Of a stretch of 64,000 nucleotides of DNA, positions 27,512 through 35,940 are shown piece by piece. The position numbers and the translations under genes are program-made. Within the stretch, counting starts at the first letter, position 1; each line of letters begins with the position of its first letter. This DNA is from CAZADS01 sp964483985 (GTDB lineage Bacteria; Pseudomonadota; Alphaproteobacteria; Thalassobaculales; Thalassobaculaceae). The notes beneath the pieces are model-generated. The model was not told the DNA's origin and made no database searches. It worked only from the letters and a program-made list of their open reading frames with translations. The stretch spans positions 1 to 64,000 of the forward strand of contig CAZADS010000093.1 of the NCBI GenBank assembly GCA_964483985.1. The letters are read 5' to 3'.

Positions 27512-28677
27512 TAATTGGATTCGGCCCAGTCAATTAATTTTAGCATAAATTCGATACATTCTTGCATTTGAGACACCGTGATAAACTCATCCGGCTGATG
27601 TGCTTGTTGGATGGAACCTGGTCCAAAAATCACACCAGGTATACCGGCCTGCTGAAATAAACCCGCCTCTGTGCCAAAAGAAACAGTCCCGGATTCATTG
27701 AGACCAGTGAGGTGTCGAATTAGTTGTTCCGCGGTTGATTCTTTATCTGGTATTAAAGGCGGGGTTGCGTTTTTTAGAACTGTTTTTACAAATGTGTTAT
27801 CGGAAACAGATTTTAATTTAGGTTCAACATCCGTTGCTATAAAATCTCTTATTTCTAATTCTAAAGCTTCTGGGTCTTCATCGGGTAAACTTCGATAGCC
27901 CCAATTTAAATGGGTATATTCGGGGATAATATTATTGGCGGTACCGCCTTTTATCACTCCGAGATCGAATGTAGTGTAGGGAGGGTCAAATAAGCAGTCA
28001 GGATCAGCTTCCTCAGCAAGCCTTTCCTGCAATTTTTCGATATATCGGATTATCTTAGCGGCAGCAATTATAGAATTGGCACCTCGATGAGGTTCGCTGG
28101 AATGACCTGGGACGCCTCGTATCGTAGTTTCAAATGAACGTCCTCCTTTATTTCCTCCTATTATTTTCATCGATGTTGGTTCCCCGACAATTACTGCCCG
28201 CGGGATGGGTAAATTTTCTACCACATCTTGAATGAGGTTTCGAACGCCCACGCACCCCACTTCTTCATCGTATGAAAAGGCAAAATGGATGGGAATTTGG
28301 AGTTTTCGTGTCATCATTTCGGGAGTTAAAGCTAATATAATTGCGCAAAATCCTTTCATATCGCATGTCCCGCGACCAAAGAGCTTTTGGTTATTTTTAG
28401 TTAATTTGAAAGGAGGGTAAGTCCAGTCTTGTCCATCCACTGGAACGACGTCTGTATGCCCAGATAGAACTATCCCGCCTTGGTTGTTAGGGCCAATTGA
28501 CGCCCAGAGATTAGCTTTGGTCTTCTCATTATTGTGAGTTATTCGAGTTGGAATTCCAATTTCCTCTAAATAAGTTTTGATAACCGAGATCAATTCTAAA
28601 TTGCTTAATTTCGATGTAGTATCAAATCCTATTAGACAATCTAGCCATTCGATTGACCGTGCTAAGTTGTCATCCAT
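27511..28677 (-). CDS. argE: Acetylornithine deacetylase (ArgE type, M20 family)
   Basis: Zinc amidohydrolase of the M20 family, 388 residues, matching ArgE by length and motifs. Metal-site segments are SGHTDVVPVDGQDW, GRGTCDMKGF and YDEEVGCVG, with the dimerisation domain from about 180 (GGRSFETTIRGVPGHSS) and a final histidine in QQAHQPDE. It would release acetate from N-acetyl-ornithine in arginine synthesis or act on a related N-acyl amino acid. It is upstream of, and translationally coupled to, the M24 protein, so a shared catabolic substrate is possible. Confidence 0.88.
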   Translation of the reverse strand: MDDNLARSIEWLDCLIGFDTTSKLSNLELISVIKTYLEEIGIPTRITHNNEKTKANLWASIGPNNQGGIVLSGHTDVVPVDGQDWTYPPFKLTKNNQKLFGRGTCDMKGFCAIILALTPEMMTRKLQIPIHFAFSYDEEVGCVGVRNLIQDVVENLPIPRAVIVGEPTSMKIIGGNKGGRSFETTIRGVPGHSSEPHRGANSIIAAAKIIRYIEKLQERLAEEADPDCLFDPPYTTFDLGVIKGGTANNIIPEYTHLNWGYRSLPDEDPEALELEIRDFIATDVEPKLKSVSDNTFVKTVLKNATPPLIPDKESTAEQLIRHLTGLNESGTVSFGTEAGLFQQAGIPGVIFGPGSIQQAHQPDEFITVSQMQECIEFMLKLIDWAESN

Positions 28678-28707
28678 TTATATTGTATCTCCATTGATTA
28701 ATTAGTG

Positions 28708-30159
28708 TCAGCGGGCCCAAAAAGCAGGGGAAAATATAACAAGTATTGTAAAAAGTTCTAGACGGCCTAAAAGCATTCCAAATGATAGCAACCACTTTGC
28801 GGCTTCCGGTAACGAACTAAAATTTCCTGCGGGTCCGATTACGTCCCCAAGGCCTGGTCCAACATTACTAATTGCCGTTGCTGCTCCTGAAACGGCTGTA
28901 ATGAAATCTAATCCCAGACTGGCGAGTGCGGCAGCTAAAACTCCAAAACAAAGAACATATAGAAAAAAGAAGCCCATGACGGCATTGGAAACGGTTTCGG
29001 GGATAGCTTTTCGATTGTAATAGGGAATAAAAACTCCATGAGGTACAAGTAGCCGGTGAATTTGGGCGCTTGCAGTTGCATAGAGTACCTGGAACCGAAA
29101 AATTTTTATGCCGCAAGTGGTGGAACCGGCACACCCACCTACAAACATGAGGCAGAGTAAAAGAGTCACAGGAAATCCTCCCCACGAAGCAAAATCGGCC
29201 GTGGTGTAACCCGTGCCCGTTAATACAGAAATCACATTGAACGTCGCATATCGCAGGGAATCGGGAGCATTAAACCCTAGTTTGTACCAAATCCAAATGG
29301 TCACACTTATTGCGGACGCGAAGACTATTGCTAAAAACCATTTGACCTGACTATCTTTTAATATGGACGTTAAATCACCGTGAACTACTCGTAAATAATA
29401 GACGAACGGCAACGACCCAATAATCATTCCTGCTATTATTATCCAGTCTGCACCGGCATTTTGGAAGTACCCGATGGAACCGTCCTTGGTTGAATAGCCG
29501 CCTGTGGCGATCGTCGTCATAGCATGAGTGATGGCATCGAAACCATTAAATCCAGTGAGCCATAGTCCGAGAGCGCAAACGCCCGTTAGGATAAAATAAA
29601 TTGCAAAAATTCCTCCTGCTAATTGAGCTGCTCGGGGCAAAACCTTGTCTGGTGCGTCGAAAGCTTCTGTCCTAAAAAGCTGCATTCCTCCTACACTTAG
29701 CATTGGTAAAATCGCCATGGCCATTACGATTATCCCAACACCCCCTAGCCATTGCAGGAGGCTGCGCCACAGCAAAATTCCAGGAGGGGCAGAATCTAGT
29801 CCAATTATAACGGTTGAGCCCGTTGTTGTAATTCCGGACATGGATTCGAAAAACGCGTCCGAAACGCTAAGGTTTAATTCGCAAAAAGCAAAAGGGAGAG
29901 CCCCCACCGTTGCGACGGCAACCCAGCTCATGCTGGTCAACATAAAAGCTTGACGAAGACTAAGATTTGTATGCCTTCCAGTGCGTGTCGCAAGCATTAA
30001 CGCCACACCAATAAAAAGGGAGACAGAAGCAGAACCTGCAAAGACTTGCCAGTCCGGATTGTTGGTCGCGAGGTCGGCGATGGCCGGTAGCCCCATAGCT
30101 ATCGCCATCAACGACATCAGCAAGCCAATTATGAAAAGAACTGGGCCGATAGTGACCAA
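28708..30159 (-). CDS. trkH: Trk-type potassium transporter membrane subunit
   Basis: K+ uptake channel subunit, 483 residues, about ten membrane segments in four M1-P-M2 repeats. Selectivity-loop segments are visible in order: MSGITTTGSTV, TTIATGGYSTKDGS, VLTGTGYTTADF and AISNVGPGLGD. No trkA (NAD-binding gating subunit) is adjacent. It lies 30 bases before the argE start and could be co-transcribed with the peptidase-family genes. Confidence 0.93.
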   Translation of the reverse strand: MVTIGPVLFIIGLLMSLMAIAMGLPAIADLATNNPDWQVFAGSASVSLFIGVALMLATRTGRHTNLSLRQAFMLTSMSWVAVATVGALPFAFCELNLSVSDAFFESMSGITTTGSTVIIGLDSAPPGILLWRSLLQWLGGVGIIVMAMAILPMLSVGGMQLFRTEAFDAPDKVLPRAAQLAGGIFAIYFILTGVCALGLWLTGFNGFDAITHAMTTIATGGYSTKDGSIGYFQNAGADWIIIAGMIIGSLPFVYYLRVVHGDLTSILKDSQVKWFLAIVFASAISVTIWIWYKLGFNAPDSLRYATFNVISVLTGTGYTTADFASWGGFPVTLLLCLMFVGGCAGSTTCGIKIFRFQVLYATASAQIHRLLVPHGVFIPYYNRKAIPETVSNAVMGFFFLYVLCFGVLAAALASLGLDFITAVSGAATAISNVGPGLGDVIGPAGNFSSLPEAAKWLLSFGMLLGRLELFTILVIFSPAFWAR

Positions 30160-30258
30160 GATGTCTCCGAATATTTACCCTCAGGATTAGAAGATAATTG
30201 GAAAGAATTTCTCCTGAGTCTGTTTGGTTTAAAATGTTTATCAAAATAGTAATGCTAA

Positions 30259-30897
30259 TTAGGTTGAATTACCAATTAATGATAGGAATTCTTGTCTCAA
30301 TTCGGCTTCTTCCTTAAAGCAGCCGAGCATGCACTTAGTCACCATTGATACCCCTGGTTTGTGTACGCCCCGTGTGGTCATGCATTCATGCTGGGCATCA
30401 ATCGCAACAGCTACTCCTTTTGGCCTCAAAGCAACGTTAATTGTATTAGCCACTTGGGAAGTTAATTTCTCCTGAATTTGAAGCCGCTTTGAGAATATTT
30501 CTAAAGTACGCGCTAATTTACTTATACCGACCACGCGGCCATTGGGTATATAGGCTATATGCGCACGACCAATGATCGGAAGCATGTGATGTTCACAGAA
30601 GCTTTCAATTCGAATGTCGCGAAGTAGGATGATTTCATTATAATTATCTGTTTCCTCGAAAGTGCGTTCTAAAATTGCAATTGGGTCTTTCCCGTAACCA
30701 TTGAACATCTCTTGATATGCTCGGGCCACTCTTTTAGGCGTATCGATTAGACCTTCGCGCTCAGCGTCGTCTCCTATCCAACGGATGAGAGTGCGGATTG
30801 CCTCCTCGGCATCCATACGAGAAGGGGTCTTGACTGACGAAGTCGTAATAGTTGAATTAGCATTGCTTTTAGCAAGCCTGTAGTCGTCTGGCGACAT
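30259..30897 (-). CDS. folE: GTP cyclohydrolase I
   Basis: Converts GTP to 7,8-dihydroneopterin triphosphate, the first step of folate/pterin synthesis. 212 residues. Zinc ligands match those of Escherichia coli FolE: C101 and H104 in SFCEHHMLP, and C172 in HECMTTRG. The GRVVGISKLAR and HKPGVSMVT motifs are typical. The first 27 residues are polar and poorly conserved in kind, so a later start is possible. Confidence 0.96.
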   Translation of the reverse strand: MSPDDYRLAKSNANSTITTSSVKTPSRMDAEEAIRTLIRWIGDDAEREGLIDTPKRVARAYQEMFNGYGKDPIAILERTFEETDNYNEIILLRDIRIESFCEHHMLPIIGRAHIAYIPNGRVVGISKLARTLEIFSKRLQIQEKLTSQVANTINVALRPKGVAVAIDAQHECMTTRGVHKPGVSMVTKCMLGCFKEEAELRQEFLSLIGNST

Positions 30898-31031
30898 TTA
30901 GCCATCCTCTCCGTGTAGGCTTTAGGGTGTGATATGTTTATCTTCGGCGTTAACACAACCCATATTTAGGCTAAGTTAAAATTAATAACCACTGAAATAA
31001 GATATTACATATAATGATATATTCAACCTCT

Positions 31032-31424
31032 TCAGTTTAATCGGACTGATTGGTGGGGACTGTCAAGAGAAAATGCAGGTACAGACACATTGAATCTCTC
31101 GCCTTTTTCACTCTCCATTTCATAAAACCCAACCATAATACCAGAAGGGGTTTTTAAAGGGGTCCCGGATGTATATTCAAACGATTCCCCAGGACGCAGT
31201 ACCGGTTGTTCTCCAACAACTCCTGGGCCGGTAACTTCTTCCGTGCGGCCCGTGGCATCAGTAATCATCCAAGCCCGATTCCGAAGTTGAACTGTCTCTG
31301 TACCTAAATTTTCTATCTTTATTTCATAAGCCCAGACATAGTGCGCCTCTATGGGAGATGAGTGTTCTTCCAAGTATATCGGATTGACACTAACTTTGAT
31401 AGAATGTGTAGTTTCGTAGTACAC
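31032..31424 (-). CDS. apaG: ApaG domain protein
   Basis: 130-residue beta-sandwich protein of the ApaG family, linked in enterobacteria to Co2+/Mg2+ resistance; its molecular role is unsettled. Visible hallmarks are YVWAYEIKIENLG, QLRNRAWMITDATG and GPGVVGEQPVLRPGESFEYTSG (broken by conserved Gly/Pro), then GIMVGFYEM. Normal length. Separate transcription is likely, with gaps of 134 and 324 bases around it. Confidence 0.94.
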   Translation of the reverse strand: MYYETTHSIKVSVNPIYLEEHSSPIEAHYVWAYEIKIENLGTETVQLRNRAWMITDATGRTEEVTGPGVVGEQPVLRPGESFEYTSGTPLKTPSGIMVGFYEMESEKGERFNVSVPAFSLDSPHQSVRLN

Positions 31425-31748
31425 GCTGATACTCCAATTAGTGAGTTGAGCTTGTTCAATTCGTTAGGACTCGTAGCATATCATTTTAGTTATATAGGGA
31501 TTTAATAAATATTCTGAAAGTTACTAGTGTAAAACAATATCATGCTGGATAAATAGAATTGGTTATCAAAATAAGTATTTTAATGTCAGGTTAAATTTAA
31601 GAGTAGTAGGTGTCCCGCCAACGGATCAATCATCTCCAGTTAGGAAAAAATTATCCTAAGGACTTCAAACAAAAAAAGTAAAACTTTTGATAGTGGGCAA
31701 ATTAGTTGGATAAGAGGTTTATTTTCAAATTGATACAGTTTTAATAAT
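31425..31748. other. Intergenic region, apaG to tRNA-Gly
   Basis: 324 AT-rich bases with no credible gene. It must contain the apaG promoter (minus) and the tRNA promoter (plus). A small inverted repeat TTAGGA/TCCTAA with an eight-base loop lies near 31638-31657. Nothing else stands out. Confidence 0.4.
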
Positions 31749-31822
31749 GCGGGTGTAGTTCAATGGCAGAACATCAGCTTCCCAAGCTGAATATGGGGGT
31801 TCGATTCCCCCCATCCGCTCCA
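31749..31822 (+). tRNA. tRNA-Gly (anticodon CCC)
   Basis: 74 bases including an encoded CCA end. The acceptor stem GCGGGTG pairs with CATCCGC with one G-T. The D arm is GTTCAATGGCAGAAC. The anticodon stem TCAGC/GCTGA encloses loop TTCCCAA, giving anticodon CCC for GGG codons. The T arm is GGGGG-TTCGATT-CCCCC. Layout is the same as E. coli glyU. Confidence 0.95.
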
Positions 31823-31854
31823 TAAATTGTTTGTTTGGATAAAATTTGTACCTT

Positions 31855-31932
31855 GGTTTTATTGTGCGCGACATTGGGTCGCGGTTTAAGCTACGCACAA
31901 AATCAAACCAGGGACTTGTGTTTTTGATTTTG
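31855..31932 (+). other. Two mutually exclusive helices downstream of tRNA-Gly
   Basis: Arm A (31855-31868, GGTTTTATTGTGCG) can pair imperfectly with arm B (31894-31909, ending CAAACC). Part of B, CAAAATCAAA at 31898-31907, pairs perfectly over ten bases with arm C, TTTGATTTTG at 31923-31932. A-B and B-C helices exclude each other. It could be an attenuator-like leader of the DJ-1-like gene, a small RNA, or trailer structure of the tRNA transcript. No known RNA family was recognised. Confidence 0.35.
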
Positions 31933-32103
31933 CAGCTTTAGGTCCTGTCACCAGATGCAGGTTTTGCCAAGTAGATAACGTTTGAAGGATCAGGTTAGAT
32001 AGTTCTGCGCATTAAAGTAAGACACCTTTAAGTGGGGGATGATTACTATAAAAACGGTATCGTATAGAGCAAAACTTGATTGATCCTATGACGGGAGAGA
32101 AAT

Positions 32104-32673
32104 ATGGAAGATAAGCCGCTTGAAGGAAAAACCATTGCTATAATGGTGGGCAATGGCTTCGACGAATTTAGTTTTACAGAATCTCAAAAACTTTCTACTA
32201 AATTTGGTGCTAGTTTTCTTGTTGTTTCCAAATCAAGTGGTTTGGTTAATGGTTGGTATAAGGGAAATTGGGGCCATTTCTTCCCAGTCGACTTTGATTT
32301 GGCCAATACGTTGGCCGTGGACTATCATGGCCTGATTATTCCCGGAGGTATTAGAAGCATCAACGAAATGGCCGATGATCCACATGCTAAACGTATTCTA
32401 AAGGCCTTTCTTAGGGCTCAAATGACAGTTGCCTTGATTGGAGACGCATTAAAATTGCTCTTAATATCTGAAGATGCTAAGGGTAGATCTGTTACAGGAG
32501 TACCAGAATTTGAAGATTTACTCACTGAGTCAGACGCAAAAAGCTGCGATGAAAAGGTTGTTGTTGATGATAATTTGGTGACAGGACGCGCTTCAGATTC
32601 AATTCACGAAACTTTCAAGGAATTTATGGAATTGGTAGTTAAATACGATGGAGAGATCATCGAAGCAGCATGA
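32104..32673 (+). CDS. DJ-1/PfpI superfamily protein without the nucleophile cysteine
   Basis: 189-residue DJ-1/PfpI-fold protein (class I glutamine amidotransferase-like). The N-terminal strand (IAIMVGNGFDEFSFTE) and the DYHGLIIPGG segment are typical. At the nucleophile elbow, where active members read AxCHG, this one reads VALIGDALKLL, so glycine 113 occupies the cysteine position. It is thus probably a pseudoenzyme or binding protein. A GGGAGAG ribosome-binding site is just upstream of the ATG. Function unknown. Confidence 0.82.
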   Translation: MEDKPLEGKTIAIMVGNGFDEFSFTESQKLSTKFGASFLVVSKSSGLVNGWYKGNWGHFFPVDFDLANTLAVDYHGLIIPGGIRSINEMADDPHAKRILKAFLRAQMTVALIGDALKLLLISEDAKGRSVTGVPEFEDLLTESDAKSCDEKVVVDDNLVTGRASDSIHETFKEFMELVVKYDGEIIEAA

Positions 32674-32760
32674 TCTGTTCCATAATTACCTTTCAGTAGT
32701 TATCTTATTGCTATAACAGTGTTTTTCTGTGAAAACTAGCCAGTCGATAGGAATCCTAGT

Positions 32761-32979
32761 TTGAGTATAGTATCACCGTGTGTTGGAGTTTGCCAAATTA
32801 ACGTCCAGACAAAATTCTGTTTGGGCTGTTGGAGAACATTACGTGAGGTGGCTCAATGGTCGAGATTATCAGATGAACAGAGAAAAGCAGTTCTGGATGA
32901 ACTAAAAAAACGCCAGAGTGAGGCTGGAGTAGATAGGCGTAGAAAGACGAAGCGTCGTAGGCATAGTAGGTATCAATGA
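32761..32979 (+). CDS. DUF1289 family protein
   Basis: 72-residue protein with TTG start, supported by AGGA about eight bases upstream. The cysteine pattern SPCVGVC-x8-CLGCWRTLREVAQW is the DUF1289 signature; the four cysteines probably bind a metal. The C terminus is strongly basic (RRRKTKRRRHSR). Function of the family is unknown. Stand-alone gene between the DJ-1-like gene and speD. Confidence 0.87.
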   Translation: MSIVSPCVGVCQINVQTKFCLGCWRTLREVAQWSRLSDEQRKAVLDELKKRQSEAGVDRRRKTKRRRHSRYQ

Positions 32980-33486
32980 GGTATTGGGCAATGTTTTGGA
33001 ACCCGAATAGAGGATGGATAGGTTTCTGACATTTGCATATGGTAACGAAAGCTAATTGGCTAGCACTTACAACAAGGCGTATTTTGAGTGAATAAAATGC
33101 AATTCTGTCTTGACGACAAACTTAGTGAGAACAATATTGCTTTAAAAACGGCCGAAGGACAGTCCCCAATAGAGGATTAGTCTGTCCGGCCGTAATGTCG
33201 TTTTACGGAGGATCAACTTCAATAAATCACGAACTTTTGGGCGGCACTTATCAATTTGGCCGTCAATTTTTCTGGTGAATGTAAATCACATGATATAATG
33301 CCTCGATGCTTTATACTTGACGGCGTAGAATTGAGTGTTTGTGGTTGCTTGCATCTTCTTTTATCTAGGAAAACGCGTCTTCCTCAAATAAATGGGGTTA
33401 TCTTGAACAATAAAACCGTCACAACCGATGATTAATTTACCAAACCAGCTAGCACCGAAATTTCGGAGAAAGAAAAAGTTAGTAAA
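32980..33486 (+). promoter_or_regulatory. Long leader region upstream of speD
   Basis: 507 bases without a recognised gene. It contains a 46-base hairpin (33148-33193): ACGGCC and GGACAG on the 5' side, interrupted by a GAA bulge, pair with CTGTCC-GGCCGT. A 12-base palindrome CCGAAATTTCGG lies at 33455-33466, overlapping the GGAG that precedes speD. A 45-codon open frame (33298-33435, ATG to TAA, no ribosome-binding site seen) is in phase with speD and ends 51 bases before its start. The length and structure suggest post-transcriptional control of polyamine synthesis, but no known riboswitch was recognised. Confidence 0.45.
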
Positions 33487-33888
33487 TTGTGGAACAGTTC
33501 AAACAATTCAGTTAAAGACGATCACTTTGCCAGCCGAGATGGGATGATATTTGCCGGCACACATCTTATGATAGACTTATGGGGATCTTCGGAAATTGAT
33601 GAACCTGAACACATAGAAAAAACGTTACGAGCCGCGATAACGGCGGCTAGAGCAACTTTGCTTCATATCTATTTACATCGATTTACTCCATCTGGTGGAG
33701 TTACGGGTGTTGCTATTTTAGCGGAGTCTCACATGAGTATACATACTTGGCCAGAGCGTAATTACGCTGCTATAGATATTTTTATGTGTGGTGAGTCGTT
33801 ACCGTATGAGACAATTCCAATCTTAAAAAAAGCATTTCGTCCATCGTCAATACAGGTCACTGACCACAAGCGGGGAGTGATATTGTAA
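33487..33888 (+). CDS. speD: S-adenosylmethionine decarboxylase proenzyme, prokaryotic class
   Basis: Pyruvoyl enzyme making decarboxylated SAM, the aminopropyl donor for spermidine. 133 residues. The self-processing site is E80-S81 in LAESHMSIHTWPE, with the catalytic His in IHTWPE; S81 becomes the pyruvoyl group. The start codon appears to be TTG at 33487; an ATG 19 codons later would still leave the whole catalytic domain. The stop overlaps the speE start (TAATG), so the pair is translationally coupled. Confidence 0.93.
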   Translation: MWNSSNNSVKDDHFASRDGMIFAGTHLMIDLWGSSEIDEPEHIEKTLRAAITAARATLLHIYLHRFTPSGGVTGVAILAESHMSIHTWPERNYAAIDIFMCGESLPYETIPILKKAFRPSSIQVTDHKRGVIL

Positions 33889-34733
33889 TGGAATGGTTTG
33901 AGGAGAAATTACACTGTGGCCTGTCTCAGCGTTTGTCGGTTGATAGAGTTGTTTTTGAGCAGATTACGCCGTTTCAAGATCTAGTTATTTTTGAAAACAA
34001 AATGTTTGGTAAGGTTTTGGCATTAGATGGGATTATTCAAACCACAGAGGGAGACGAATATATTTATCACGAGATGTTGAGCCATGTACCGTTAATCTCC
34101 CATTTCGATGCGGGACGAGTATTGATAATTGGCGGAGGAGACGGTGGGATGGCTCGTGAAGTTTTGAAACACTGTCAGGTAGGAACAGTTACTCTGGTTG
34201 AAATAGATCCAAATGTAATAAGTCTTTGTCAAAAATATCTCCCATCGATAGGGCGTGGGGCTTGGGGGGATTCAAGATTAAAGGTGGTTGTGGCGGACGG
34301 TTTTAAATTCGTGGCATCTTCTGATGAAAAATGGGATATTATAATTATAGATTCGACGGATCCTTTAGGCCCCAGTCAAGTACTGTTCACTGAACGATTT
34401 TATAGTGTTTGTAAAAATTGTTTAACAACAAAAGGGATATTAGTTACCCAAAATGGGGTTCCATATGTTCAAGGGGCACAAATAACAGACAGTTTTCGTA
34501 ATCTTTCCCGTCATTTTGCTGACGTATGGTTTTATTTGGCGCCAGTTCCGTCCTACCAAGGTGGATATATGGCTTTTGGTTGGGCAAGTATGGAGACATG
34601 TTATCGAACCTTAACCGTGCAAGACCTTCAGAAACGTATAAAAAAAACCAATATTTCCACTAGATATTATAACGCTCATGTGCATGCTGCGGGATTTTCT
34701 CTTCCTGAAAATATTATCAATCTCCTCAATTGA
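33888..34733 (+). CDS. speE: Spermidine synthase
   Basis: Aminopropyltransferase, 281 residues, transferring aminopropyl from decarboxylated SAM to putrescine. The N-terminal beta region and the LDGIIQTTEGDEYIYHEMLSH signature (conserved in parts) are followed by the nucleotide loop IIGGGDGGMARE (G82-G87). The catalytic DSTDPLGP motif, with the aspartates that bind the diamine, lies near 155. It directly follows speD and completes the two-gene spermidine operon. Confidence 0.95.
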   Translation: MEWFEEKLHCGLSQRLSVDRVVFEQITPFQDLVIFENKMFGKVLALDGIIQTTEGDEYIYHEMLSHVPLISHFDAGRVLIIGGGDGGMAREVLKHCQVGTVTLVEIDPNVISLCQKYLPSIGRGAWGDSRLKVVVADGFKFVASSDEKWDIIIIDSTDPLGPSQVLFTERFYSVCKNCLTTKGILVTQNGVPYVQGAQITDSFRNLSRHFADVWFYLAPVPSYQGGYMAFGWASMETCYRTLTVQDLQKRIKKTNISTRYYNAHVHAAGFSLPENIINLLN

Positions 34734-34799
34734 GCCGTTGCAGCACTTTGCTTATAGATAAAAGGGAAAATGTGTTACAGGTTTTATTATTAAGGAAGG

Positions 34800-34826
34800 G
34801 AGATTTGATTTCAAAATCTCTATTTT
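34800..34826 (+). terminator. Possible rho-independent terminator after speE
   Basis: Perfect seven-base-pair stem GAGATTT/AAATCTC with a seven-base loop, followed by TATTTT. The stem is AT-rich and so only moderately stable. Confidence 0.45.
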
Positions 34827-34901
34827 ACTTATAAGCTGTGTTAAAGAAGGAAATAGTTACTTTTTTGATTGTTCTATTTATGTCGTGCATTCACCGGTGA
34901 T

Positions 34902-35936
34902 ATGAATCTAAAACCTTCGCTTTTTAGCATAATAATTGTGGCATACAACGCTGGTAATTATCTCAGCGATTGTGTGGAGGCTTTGAACTCCCAAAATTTT
35001 AAAGATTTTGACGTGCTAATTCTGGATAATGCATCTACAGACGGCGCAGTTGATAGGTTGAACCATTGCAGCCCAAATATAAGGGTAATTAGTCTTAAAG
35101 ACAATCTTGGTTTTGCGAGGGCCGTTAATTTAGGAGTAAAGAACACGAGGAGTCCTTGGATAGTATTTTTAAACCCAGATGCAATCCCAGAAATAGATTG
35201 GTTGACTAATATTTTCCATGCTGTTCGGCAGTATCGAACGACAGTCATGTTTGGTTCCACTCAACTTCGTGCAGATAAACCGGAAACGTTGGATGGTGCT
35301 GGGGATCACTATCACCCCTTTGGGCTTGCTTGGCGAGGAGGAGCTGGAGATCCGGCTGACACTATACAGGCGGATGCAGAGGTGTTTGGACCCTGCGGTG
35401 CCGCAGCAATTTACCGAAGAGATGTATTTGAAAGAGAGGGAGGTTTTGAGGAAAGCTTTTTTTGCTACTATGAAGATGTAGACCTTGCTTTAAGACTTCG
35501 GCTTTCGGGCGAATTGTGCATTCAACTTGCGCACGCCAAGGTTCGTCACGTGGGTTCTGCAAGTACTAAAAAAGATTCTGATTTTGTTAGATATCATGTT
35601 ACCAGGAACCGAATATGGACATTTTTTAGAGGCTTACCAGGACCATTATTGCTAATTTTTTTGCCGGGTCTAATTTTTACCATTCTTTTACGCATTCTGA
35701 TAAGTGCGTGGACGGGTGATTTTAGTGTTCGTGTAAAGGCCATATACCATGCGATTAAAAAATTGCCAAAGGTGTTAAAAGACCGAAAAGTTATTCAAAG
35801 CCGAAGGCAAGTGAGTATAATGGAATTTGCCAGAGCACTGACATGGTCGACGGGAAAATTAATTTTACAAAGTCGGGATGCTCGGGCCGTTCCCTTAGAT
35901 CAAGTCTTCAACCATAATTTACCATCAGATCATTAA
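34902..35936 (+). CDS. Glycosyltransferase family 2 protein
   Basis: GT-A inverting glycosyltransferase, 344 residues from the ATG at 34902; an upstream TTG (34869) would add 11 residues. Motifs: FSIIIVAYNAGNYLSDCVEAL, LILDNASTDG, the DNLGFARAVNLG helix, FLNPDA (DxD equivalent) and a CYYEDVDLALRLRLSG catalytic segment. One hydrophobic segment near the C terminus (about 250-275) may anchor it to the membrane. Similar to rhamnosyltransferases of the WbbL type. It precedes a second GT2 gene by four bases and lies near the dTDP-rhamnose genes. Confidence 0.9.
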   Translation: MNLKPSLFSIIIVAYNAGNYLSDCVEALNSQNFKDFDVLILDNASTDGAVDRLNHCSPNIRVISLKDNLGFARAVNLGVKNTRSPWIVFLNPDAIPEIDWLTNIFHAVRQYRTTVMFGSTQLRADKPETLDGAGDHYHPFGLAWRGGAGDPADTIQADAEVFGPCGAAAIYRRDVFEREGGFEESFFCYYEDVDLALRLRLSGELCIQLAHAKVRHVGSASTKKDSDFVRYHVTRNRIWTFFRGLPGPLLLIFLPGLIFTILLRILISAWTGDFSVRVKAIYHAIKKLPKVLKDRKVIQSRRQVSIMEFARALTWSTGKLILQSRDARAVPLDQVFNHNLPSDH

Positions 35937-35940
35937 CGTT

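Noticed and set aside
26354..28677. M24 plus M20 pair as ectoine-degradation genes doeA-doeB
   Set aside because: The M20 protein matches ArgE motifs and length, and no other ectoine genes are near.
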